DNA of 6,504 nucleotides from assembly GCA_947455015.1 (NCBI GenBank), contig CANGMY010000086.1:1-6504 (forward strand), in the 5' to 3' direction. The notes beneath the pieces were generated by a model. The model had not been told where the DNA came from. It was given only the letters and a program-made list of their open reading frames with translations, and searched no databases. The stretch is from Microthrixaceae bacterium (GTDB lineage Bacteria; Actinomycetota; Acidimicrobiia; Acidimicrobiales; Acidimicrobilacustridaceae). Every line of letters begins with the position of its first letter. The stretch's first letter is position 1. Position numbers and translations under genes: made by a program. Below are positions 1 to 5,691 of this stretch, one piece after another.

Positions 1-316
1 CCGGTTCGCCTTCCCAGTGATAGGCGACGCGATTACCGATGCCGTTGGCGACGTGACGGTCGAGACAATTTTCGGAAACGTTCAGCGTTCCGCCAACAAA
101 CCACTTGGCGAATGGCAGTTCCCATTCGAGTGTGGTGGAGAAGTCGGAGTTCCAGGTGAGAAGTTCACGGGCCTGACGGGCCCAGAACGCCTCGTAATCG
201 GCATCGGCCTCGCCGTAGAGCGAGTCGTCTGAGGTGAGCGCGGCGGCTTTGAATTCCGGTGAGGGCGGAAACAAGCGCTCTTCAAGGAAGTAGTCCTCGA
301 TCGTAGGTTCCGTCAT
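1..316 (-). CDS. acs: Acetyl-CoA synthetase (AMP-forming), N-terminal part, cut by window edge
   Basis: Acetyl-CoA synthetase makes acetyl-CoA from acetate, ATP and CoA through an acetyl-adenylate, in the cytoplasm. Only the first 105 residues are visible; the family is usually around 650 residues, so the AMP-binding and C-terminal domains lie outside the window. The visible part matches the N-terminal acetyl-CoA synthetase domain. It has YEAFWARQARELLTW at 41-55, then W-F-x-G-G-x-L-N with N-C-x-D-R-H at 72-88, and ends in the typical AYHWEGEP. The ATG at 316-314 is preceded by a purine-rich GAGGGGG with 5 nt spacing, which supports this start. The next gene upstream on the same strand (455-1576) ends 138 bp away, so acs probably has its own promoter. 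A propionyl-CoA synthetase or other close acyl-CoA synthetase cannot be fully excluded from the N-terminus, but the spacing of the conserved residues favours Acs. Confidence 0.9.
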   Translation of the reverse strand, partial: MTEPTIEDYFLEERLFPPSPEFKAAALTSDDSLYGEADADYEAFWARQARELLTWNSDFSTTLEWELPFAKWFVGGTLNVSENCLDRHVANGIGNRVAYHWEGEP

Positions 317-454
317 TCCATCCCCCTCAAACGATGGCGAAGAGTCGCCGTTTCAACGCCGTGAGCCTACCGGCCAAGGCGATGGCGGACCGGCGTGAAC
401 CGGAGGTTCCCCCCTTCTCACTATCGATTCCAGAGCAGGTGACGTTCTCTCCAA
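317..454 (-). promoter_or_regulatory. acs upstream region, promoter not clearly defined
   Basis: This 138-bp gap separates the stop of the membrane-anchored protein from the acs start, so it should hold the acs promoter and possibly the end of the upstream transcript. Two -10-like hexamers are visible on the minus strand: TAGGCT at 369-364 and GATAGT at 425-420. Neither has a good -35 at 16-18 bp. A short inverted repeat, GAACC-GGA-GGTTC (397-409), could form a small hairpin, but no T-run follows it, so it is not a convincing terminator. No riboswitch-like structure was recognised. Confidence 0.3.
322..328 (-). promoter_or_regulatory. Ribosome binding site of acs
   Basis: On the minus strand GAGGGGG lies 5 nt before the ATG at 316-314. 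It is a good purine-rich Shine-Dalgarno match. An overlapping ATG at 321-319 is out of frame with acs. Confidence 0.6.
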
Positions 455-1576
455 CTAGTGCGGGAGACTGCTTCGCCCAAGCATCTGCATCACCGTGGAT
501 CGCGAAACGACCCAGCGGTCGCCAACGCGCACGACGCTTCCGGTCTGCGTAAACGTTTCCGGCCCGGTTGCAAACTGCGCGGTGATTTTGAACGTCGCGA
601 TTGCTTCGATTTCACTTCGAAACCGGATTTCTGCCGAGGCGAATTTCGCTCCAGGCGTTGCGCCGGATGCTTCACGAGCCCCATCAAACATCACGTCGTA
701 ATCGTTCGGCGCTGCGCCACCTTCGATGTTTGGGTACGAGCCATCAGGCAACCTCAGATCGAGCCCATTGATTGCCTCGGTGACCTGTGCTCGAGCGCGC
801 TCCTCGCCATCGAAATGAAATGGTTCAGGTGGCAGAACCGGTTCTGTAACGGAAAAAGAGAGCGTTGGCTTCGTTGCCGCATATGCATAGAACTCGGAGT
901 AGTTCACATATCGAAGTCCTTGCATGGCTCGTTCAATGGCAGCTGCATGAGCATCGTCGATGACACACTCCCTCGAAAGTGAGAATCTCAGAACAACGAG
1001 CGAGTCTGCGAGAAATCCCGATCCGCCCATCGGCGGGCTGAGAATCATTGGACCATCACCAATAAGAAAACTCCCGAGTGGCACCGTCGGTTGGGTTGGC
1101 CCTGTCATCTCCATTGAACCAGTCCCCATACACGTCGCAACCGATCGAGTAAGTCCATCGACGGTGATTTCACGAAATGGCGTACCCGGTGGGAGTCCTA
1201 ACGACTGGGTCGTGGGCAGGTTTGGGGCGGTGACCTTGTCGTACCAACGGAGCGTGAGCGTGAGTGCTTCACCCTCGGGTGACGTATAGAAAAACTCATA
1301 GGCGTTGAACCCAGCCTGCGTGGAATCGCGACCGAGGAACACGTCACGCGCATCACTTGGCGGGAGAACAAAAACCCCAGAGTTGATCGTTCCCTCTGAT
1401 CCCGTCGTCGAATGACCGAACGAAGTGAAGAGAACCGCGACCAATAAGAAGTTCCCGAGCAGTACCGGAACGACAACAAAGTTCGGGACACGCCGGCGTC
1501 GTGACCGGGTGTCTTGACGATTCTTCGAGCGTTCCGAGTCCGCCTCTGAGATTTCAGGTTCTTGATTTCTCGCCAC
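455..1576 (-). CDS. Membrane-anchored protein of unknown function with probable NTF2/SnoaL-like C-terminal domain
   Basis: This 373-residue protein is not recognised as a named family. It has a charged, Arg-rich N-terminus (1-30), one hydrophobic segment at about 31-53 and then a long soluble part. The positive-inside rule places the soluble part outside the cytoplasm. Residues about 60-245 have no family I recognise and contain two cysteines (C149 and C204), which could form a disulfide outside the membrane. Residues about 258-370 look like an NTF2/SnoaL-type fold: a helix-rich start, alternating beta strands around 313-336, and a final G-x-V-V-R-V-G-D-R-W-V-V-S-R strand pair. Small actinobacterial secreted or anchored proteins often end this way. 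The GTG at 1576-1574 is the only start that keeps the membrane anchor: an in-frame TAG lies four codons upstream (1588-1586), and no ATG, GTG or TTG precedes the hydrophobic segment. There is no Shine-Dalgarno, so translation is probably leaderless. It diverges from the padR gene. Confidence 0.75.
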   Translation of the reverse strand: MARNQEPEISEADSERSKNRQDTRSRRRRVPNFVVVPVLLGNFLLVAVLFTSFGHSTTGSEGTINSGVFVLPPSDARDVFLGRDSTQAGFNAYEFFYTSPEGEALTLTLRWYDKVTAPNLPTTQSLGLPPGTPFREITVDGLTRSVATCMGTGSMEMTGPTQPTVPLGSFLIGDGPMILSPPMGGSGFLADSLVVLRFSLSRECVIDDAHAAAIERAMQGLRYVNYSEFYAYAATKPTLSFSVTEPVLPPEPFHFDGEERARAQVTEAINGLDLRLPDGSYPNIEGGAAPNDYDVMFDGAREASGATPGAKFASAEIRFRSEIEAIATFKITAQFATGPETFTQTGSVVRVGDRWVVSRSTVMQMLGRSSLPH

Positions 1577-1592
1577 GAGACCGAACTATAGT
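1562..1592 (+). promoter_or_regulatory. Promoter for padR and the membrane protein gene, leaderless
   Basis: TATAGT (1587-1592) lies 8 bases before the GTG start at 1601, mirroring the opposite promoter. A weaker -35, TTGATT (1562-1567), sits 19 bp upstream, inside the first codons of the divergent gene. There is no Shine-Dalgarno before the GTG, and an in-frame TAG at 1589-1591 rules out any earlier start, so a leaderless mRNA is the simplest reading. Confidence 0.5.
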
Positions 1593-1595
1593 CTC
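1577..1595. promoter_or_regulatory. Candidate operator: GAGAC-N9-GTCTC inverted repeat over the shared -10
   Basis: GAGAC (1577-1581) and GTCTC (1591-1595) form a perfect 5-bp inverted repeat whose spacer covers most of the shared palindromic -10 element. PadR regulators bind as dimers to inverted repeats and often repress their own promoter, so this is a natural autoregulatory site. The half-sites do not match the ATGT/ACAT pattern known for phenolic-acid PadR proteins. With 5-bp arms, chance occurrence is possible. Confidence 0.35.
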
Positions 1596-1613
1596 ATTTC
1601 GTGAGTATCTCAA
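1585..1613 (-). promoter_or_regulatory. Promoter for the membrane-anchored protein gene, leaderless
   Basis: On the minus strand, TTGAGA (1613-1608) is followed after exactly 17 bp by TATAGT (1590-1585); each hexamer matches 5 of 6 consensus bases. Eight bases separate the -10 from the GTG start codon at 1576, so transcription should start at or next to the start codon. The -35 lies inside the first codons of the divergent padR gene. It is the best-matching promoter seen in the window. Confidence 0.6.
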
Positions 1614-1957
1614 CGACAGCATTCTGGACTTTGTCCGTCCTCGCCAGTGGCCCCCATCATGGCTACGGAATTCTCAAATCAATTAGTGAGCTTTCAAACG
1701 AAACGGTTGACGTGCGCGTCGGAGCCCTCTATCGCACGATCGATCGGCTTGAGAGCGACGGGCGTATCGAAGTCGATCACCGTGAAACGGTTGATGGTCG
1801 CGAGCGCACCTACTACCGACTCACGCCGAAGGGTCATTCAGAACTTGAGTCGAGCCTCCACGAAATGCAGATGATGACCGCAGTCGCCGAGACCAGACTC
1901 CGCAAAACCACCTTTGGCGAGTTCGGAATCCGGCCGACCACGATGGGGATCCTGTAA
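1601..1957 (+). CDS. PadR-family transcriptional regulator, short form
   Basis: This is a cytoplasmic DNA-binding protein of 118 residues. The PadR winged helix spans about residues 3-82. It begins with AFWTLSVLASGPHHGYGIL at 7-25, followed by the recognition-helix region GALYRTIDRLESDGRI at 41-56 and the wing strands GRERTYYRLTPKGHSEL at 66-82. The C-terminal part is only about 35 residues, fitting the short PadR subfamily that dimerises through one C-terminal helix. The effector cannot be read from the sequence. The GTG at 1601 is the correct start: a TAG lies in frame at 1589-1591 and the homology begins immediately after. The stop codon overlaps the start of the downstream membrane protein as TAATG. 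PadR genes commonly sit next to the membrane protein or transporter they control, and the overlap strongly suggests this here. Confidence 0.9.
   Translation: MSISTTAFWTLSVLASGPHHGYGILKSISELSNETVDVRVGALYRTIDRLESDGRIEVDHRETVDGRERTYYRLTPKGHSELESSLHEMQMMTAVAETRLRKTTFGEFGIRPTTMGIL
1945..1949 (+). promoter_or_regulatory. Weak ribosome binding site for the coupled membrane protein
   Basis: GGGGA lies 7 nt before the ATG at 1957, inside the end of padR. Because stop and start overlap as TAATG, reinitiation by ribosomes finishing padR probably contributes more than this site. Confidence 0.4.
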
Positions 1958-3009
1958 TGAAAACTCGGCGGAGGCGCGCGCTCTTGCGTGTCTATTCACA
2001 ATCATTCCGTTCTCGCTATGGCGACGAGATGCTTGACGCACTCGATGAGGAAGATTTCGGGAGAACTCGCACACAACGACTCGCGAATGACCTCGACTTC
2101 GCACGAAATGGCGCCGCCCAACGTTTCGGATCCGATGTTGTTGCCGACATTGAGGGGGGAATGCGCTGGGTCGGACTCATCGCGCTAGTGACATGTGTGA
2201 TGTGGTCGACGGTCTCGCTCATTTCGTCGAATCAGTTAGTTGGACTATTTCCAATCAACCTGCGAATGGGACTTCTGTGGGTCGTCGTCCTCGCAGCTTC
2301 AATCGGCCGACTTCTCCTTCCGCGCCGTGGAGCGCACGTAGCCTGGTTCATCGGCCTGTTTGCTGTTGTCGGATCGACCTACCTCGCCTACAAACAACGC
2401 GAGGCGCTTCCCAGCGACCTCTACCTCGGAACGCCTGCGTATCTACTCCGCTGGCAGACCGCTGCCATCGCGCTGCTTTTCATTCTTGGCGCTGCAGCAC
2501 CCATTGGGCTTCGACGCTCATCAATCGTGTCGACGTCATTAGGAATCCTCGGTGGGATTGGTCTTGCAATCCGGTTTTCCACCATCGGCGCATTCTCCCT
2601 AGCACCGCGGTTTTCCTACGACGCCGATGGCTACGTGTCGTACTCCTACACAGCGATCAACGTCCCCACGTTCGCCAATCTTGTTACTCGCGGAACTTTT
2701 GTTGATCTTGCACGAGTTGATCTCCTCCCGAACTTTGGGTGGTGGTGTCTTATTGGACTCATCGCCTTCGCCTCATTCGGGCTCTTTCGAACAAAAGCGG
2801 CCGTCGCTGCCATCGCGTTTGCAATCGTCGCGGTAGGTGCGGCGATTTTCTTCAATGCAATGGCGGGAATTCAGGCCACGGTGCGGTATCTCATTCCCAC
2901 GATTGTCATCGCCGAGTCCACGATCATCCTCGTGACATCGTGGCGGCGACCAAAAGACGGACACAATGCAGATTCGGCGGGCACCGGTCAACTCAAGGCG
3001 AACCTGTAG
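1957..3009 (+). CDS. Polytopic membrane protein with soluble permease-prefix-like N-terminus
   Basis: This 350-residue protein has no function I can name. Residues 1-69 are soluble and include R-A-L-L-R-V-Y-S-Q-S-F-R-S-R-Y-G-D-E-M at 7-25. This resembles the short cytoplasmic prefix found before membrane domains in proteins encoded beside PadR regulators (pattern L-x-Y-P-x-x-F-R-x-x-[FY]-G-x-E-[ML]). About eight hydrophobic segments follow, near 70-92, 102-122, 127-145, 166-185, 188-208, 258-277, 279-300 and 308-327. A Tyr/Ser-rich loop at 216-257 separates the fifth and sixth, and the C-terminal tail is polar. There is no ATP-binding motif and no FtsX-like periplasmic domain, so it is not an obvious ABC permease. 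The ATG overlaps the padR stop by one base, implying translational coupling and a shared operon. It is likely the regulator's target or partner; whether it senses, transports or scaffolds is unknown. Confidence 0.75.
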   Translation: MKTRRRRALLRVYSQSFRSRYGDEMLDALDEEDFGRTRTQRLANDLDFARNGAAQRFGSDVVADIEGGMRWVGLIALVTCVMWSTVSLISSNQLVGLFPINLRMGLLWVVVLAASIGRLLLPRRGAHVAWFIGLFAVVGSTYLAYKQREALPSDLYLGTPAYLLRWQTAAIALLFILGAAAPIGLRRSSIVSTSLGILGGIGLAIRFSTIGAFSLAPRFSYDADGYVSYSYTAINVPTFANLVTRGTFVDLARVDLLPNFGWWCLIGLIAFASFGLFRTKAAVAAIAFAIVAVGAAIFFNAMAGIQATVRYLIPTIVIAESTIILVTSWRRPKDGHNADSAGTGQLKANL

Positions 3010-3050
3010 TAGCGAGAGAACGATTCACCGAGCGTCGGATGTTCAGCGCA

Positions 3051-3070
3051 GAACTACGAGCTCGAGGTTC
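3051..3070. terminator. Possible weak bidirectional terminator between convergent genes
   Basis: The 59-bp gap (3010-3068) separates two converging genes, so transcripts from both sides must end near here. A hairpin can be drawn at 3051-3070: outer stem GAAC/GTTC, one wobble pair, one mismatch, inner CG/CG and an AGCT loop. It runs into the methyltransferase stop codon and has no T-run on either strand, so it is at best a weak intrinsic terminator. Rho-dependent termination is equally likely. Confidence 0.2.
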
Positions 3071-4169
3071 AAACCGTCCACTCGAGGACGACGAAATCGC
3101 CGAGCCCACCTGGTTCAAGCAATGCCTCGGCCTCGCCGATGCGGCTGCGGGCTCGAAGTGCAGCAACGTCGGGGGCGGATGCTTTCTCGGCCCAAACCTG
3201 ACGACCTTCTTCGACCAGCTGCACAATGCCCAAACGTTCGAGAAACTGTCGTTGTGTCGTCAACACCGATGGCCGAGCAATAGTCCCAAGTTGGTCAACG
3301 GCAACGTCGGTGGTGATATCGCAGGTGCCGGGATCATCAAGCGGATGACCGCCGCGCTCTTGACCAGCAAATGTTCGTAGCCAACCCATTTCGGGACGCG
3401 CCGCTATCTCTGCGGTTGTTGCGCCATAGTCGATCGCAATCACGACGCCGCGATCGACTCGATCGATCGCCGCTGCAAGCCATTGTGTTGCATGTACCTG
3501 GAGCGGCATCCACTCCCCCGGTGCCGCTGATGACAACACCGACTCGAGCGGAGTGGGCACTTCAGTCGGGACAACGACGAACTCAAGACCATCTTCGGCA
3601 TGGCCCACGTCGAGTCGTTCGAAGTTGCCTGCACCATCGTGGCGAACGATGTCGAAGGCCAGATTGTCCAGCAGTTCGTTGGCCAGAACAACACCGGTGA
3701 TTCCGTAAGGTGCATTTGGACTCGACGCGAACTGCGGTCCAGGACCAACGCCGCGTACGAACGAGTCGACGCCAGCAGCGTCAAGATCACCGAGCCAGCC
3801 TTCGAGATGATCAGCGTGTGCGGCACGTTGTTCGGCAGAACGTTCCACCATTAGGTAGCGAAGTGCTCGCGCACATTCCGGTGCAGCAAACGCAATCGAT
3901 CGAGCGAGCGTTCCCGGCCCTGCACCAAACTCAACGACAACAAATGTGTCGGGTGAGCCGAGGGCGAACCATTCCTCATCGAGTCGGCGAGCAAGCAACG
4001 CGCCGAACAGCGGTCCAACTTCGGGGCTCGTTAGGAAATCGCCACGGCGACCGGCACGACCATTGGTCGCGTAGAAACCAATCGACTCGTCATAAAGGGC
4101 AATGTCCATGTACTGCGCAAAGGACATCGTTGTTCCGACCGGGAACCGAGACCGGAACTGTTCGGTCAT
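3069..4169 (-). CDS. SAM-dependent methyltransferase, MidA/NDUFAF7 (DUF185) family
   Basis: This 366-residue protein is full length for the family. In mitochondria its relative NDUFAF7/MidA methylates an arginine of the complex I subunit NDUFS2 and is needed for complex I assembly; the role of bacterial members is less settled. The family signature GDFLTSPEVGPLFG is at 43-56, and the SAM-binding loop VEFGAGPGT is at 79-87. A-N-E-L-L-D-N-L at 163-170, A-I-D-Y-G at 245-249, and the late motif D-P-G-T-C-D-I-T-T-D-V at 279-289 complete the expected order. The ATG at 4169-4167 comes 6 bp after the nuoN stop. No Shine-Dalgarno is visible, which fits translational coupling to nuoN. Its place at the end of the nuoM-nuoN cluster supports a job in complex I assembly. 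That role is inferred from family and position. Confidence 0.9.
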   Translation of the reverse strand: MTEQFRSRFPVGTTMSFAQYMDIALYDESIGFYATNGRAGRRGDFLTSPEVGPLFGALLARRLDEEWFALGSPDTFVVVEFGAGPGTLARSIAFAAPECARALRYLMVERSAEQRAAHADHLEGWLGDLDAAGVDSFVRGVGPGPQFASSPNAPYGITGVVLANELLDNLAFDIVRHDGAGNFERLDVGHAEDGLEFVVVPTEVPTPLESVLSSAAPGEWMPLQVHATQWLAAAIDRVDRGVVIAIDYGATTAEIAARPEMGWLRTFAGQERGGHPLDDPGTCDITTDVAVDQLGTIARPSVLTTQRQFLERLGIVQLVEEGRQVWAEKASAPDVAALRARSRIGEAEALLEPGGLGDFVVLEWTV

Positions 4170-4175
4170 ACGCGA

Positions 4176-5687
4176 TTAACGCAGAAGCGAGAAGAGCGTG
4201 ACCTGATCGGTGAAGTGCGTCAACGCTCCGGGGAAGACACCCCACACAAGCGTGACGGCCACCGTGATGATGAGGGCAAACGACAGTGATGCCGGCACCT
4301 TGATTGGCGTGCGATCTCCATCGGGAGCTTCGTCCATCCACATCACGCGAATGAGGCGGCCGTAGTAGCCGAACGCGATCACCGAGTTGAGGCCAACGAT
4401 CACCGCGAGCACGTAGCCCGACGCCGTTCCGGCCGAGGCCAGAGAACTGAAGATCGAGAGCTTGGCGAACCAACCCGCCGCCGGCGGAATACCAGCCAGC
4501 GAGAACAGGAAGATCGTCATGCACACCGTGAGTACCGGGGCGTAGGAGAACAAGCCGCCGAAGCTCTTGATATCGGCCGAGCGCGTCTTACGAGCAACCG
4601 CCAGCACGACCGCAAAGGCACCAAGGTTCATACCGGCGTAGATGAGCAGGTACACAACGATTGAACGCAATGCTTCGCCGCCAGTACCGAGAGTCGCCCC
4701 CGCAACCGCAAGCGGAGCGAGGATGTACCCGGCCTGGGCGATACCTGAGTAGGCCAACATGCGCACGATGTTGGTCTGACGAAGAGCAATGAGATTGCCA
4801 ACGGTCATCGAAAGTGCGGCGAGTGCCCACATGAGTGGTTCCCACACATCGTGGCGACCATAGAAACCGATGAAGAGCACGTTGAGGATTGCAACGAAAC
4901 CTGCGGCCTTCGATGCAACCGCCAAGAACGAGGTAACCGGCGTCGGTGCACCTTCGTAGGTATCAGGTGCCCACTGATGGAACGGCACCGCAGACACTTT
5001 GAACGCAAAGCCGATGAGAACGAACACAATGCCGAGCGTGATGATTGGCTGGGAAGAGATGTACGAGCCGAGATCAGCACCGATGTTCACGAGCAACGTG
5101 GAGCCGGTGATGCCGAAGATAAGCGACATGCCGTAAAGCAGAATCGCCGAAGCGAAAACACCCATGAGGTAGTACTTCAAACCGGCTTCGTTGCTCTTCT
5201 GATCACGCTTCCGCCAGGCCGCCAACATGTAGGCCGGGATAGAAACGAGCTCGAGTGCGATGAAGATGCTGATGAGATCACGAGCAGATGCCATGATCAT
5301 CATGCCGAGCACCGACGACAACAAGAGCGTGTAGTACTCGCCCTCGTAGTAGTCGCCTTCAGCGATGTAGTTCGTAGAAAGCAGGATCACGATGTACCCG
5401 GCGACAACGAAAAGCGCCTGCAGGATGAGCGCGTAGTTATCGACAACGAAACCGCCGCCGAACATCACACGGTCGACACCGTCGTAGGCAAGGGTGGCGA
5501 TCGGGATCAGCGCAAGCAGCAAACCGATACCGGCGATCGATGACGACGCCCATCGTGAGCGCTCGCCAGTGAACGCGTCGAGCGCGATCAACACCACGAT
5601 GGTCGCGGCCACGATGATTTCGGGCGCGAGAGCGTGATAGTCGACGCTAGGAGCGCTCCAGGCGAAGGTCAGCAACTGGGCGAGCAA
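4176..5687 (-). CDS. nuoN: NADH-quinone oxidoreductase subunit N
   Basis: NuoN is one of the three antiporter-like, proton-translocating membrane subunits of respiratory complex I. The 503-residue product has about 14 hydrophobic segments and is full length. The key charged residues are all present: E146 in IALELVSIP, K171 before YYLMG, K230 in AFKVSAVPFHQWAPDTYEGAPTP, K260 in AVASKAAGF and K409 in GWFAKLS. From memory of E. coli NuoN these correspond to E133, K158, K217, K247 and K395, with a nearly constant offset of 13-14. The start is a TTG at 5687-5685, 4 nt after the nuoM stop. A good Shine-Dalgarno precedes it and no in-frame ATG or GTG is closer. Next downstream is the MidA-type methyltransferase. 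Confidence 0.97.
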   Translation of the reverse strand: MLAQLLTFAWSAPSVDYHALAPEIIVAATIVVLIALDAFTGERSRWASSSIAGIGLLLALIPIATLAYDGVDRVMFGGGFVVDNYALILQALFVVAGYIVILLSTNYIAEGDYYEGEYYTLLLSSVLGMMIMASARDLISIFIALELVSIPAYMLAAWRKRDQKSNEAGLKYYLMGVFASAILLYGMSLIFGITGSTLLVNIGADLGSYISSQPIITLGIVFVLIGFAFKVSAVPFHQWAPDTYEGAPTPVTSFLAVASKAAGFVAILNVLFIGFYGRHDVWEPLMWALAALSMTVGNLIALRQTNIVRMLAYSGIAQAGYILAPLAVAGATLGTGGEALRSIVVYLLIYAGMNLGAFAVVLAVARKTRSADIKSFGGLFSYAPVLTVCMTIFLFSLAGIPPAAGWFAKLSIFSSLASAGTASGYVLAVIVGLNSVIAFGYYGRLIRVMWMDEAPDGDRTPIKVPASLSFALIITVAVTLVWGVFPGALTHFTDQVTLFSLLR

Positions 5688-5691
5688 CGGA

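Noticed and set aside
458..982. Plus-strand open frame of 174 codons opposite the anchored protein
   Set aside because: Cys/Arg-rich product with no domain; the minus-strand frame has a coherent anchor and folded C-terminal domain and spans the whole interval.
3041..3054. GTTC-N6-GAAC inverted repeat in the convergent gap
   Set aside because: Only a 4-bp stem without a T-run, so it is too weak to call a terminator or binding site.
2739..3380. Plus-strand open frame of 213 codons spanning the convergent gene ends
   Set aside because: It is out of frame with the membrane protein and antisense to the methyltransferase, and its product is Arg/Cys/His-rich without recognisable domains or a ribosome-binding site.
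3710..4201. Plus-strand open frame of 163 codons opposite the methyltransferase
   Set aside because: Arg/Gln-rich with no motif, and it lies entirely against a well-supported MidA-family gene.
4851..5543. Long plus-strand open frame (230 codons) opposite nuoN
   Set aside because: Its product is a low-complexity mix of Glu, Asp, Arg and His with no domain, as expected from reading a hydrophobic membrane-protein gene backwards; nuoN is unmistakable on the other strand.
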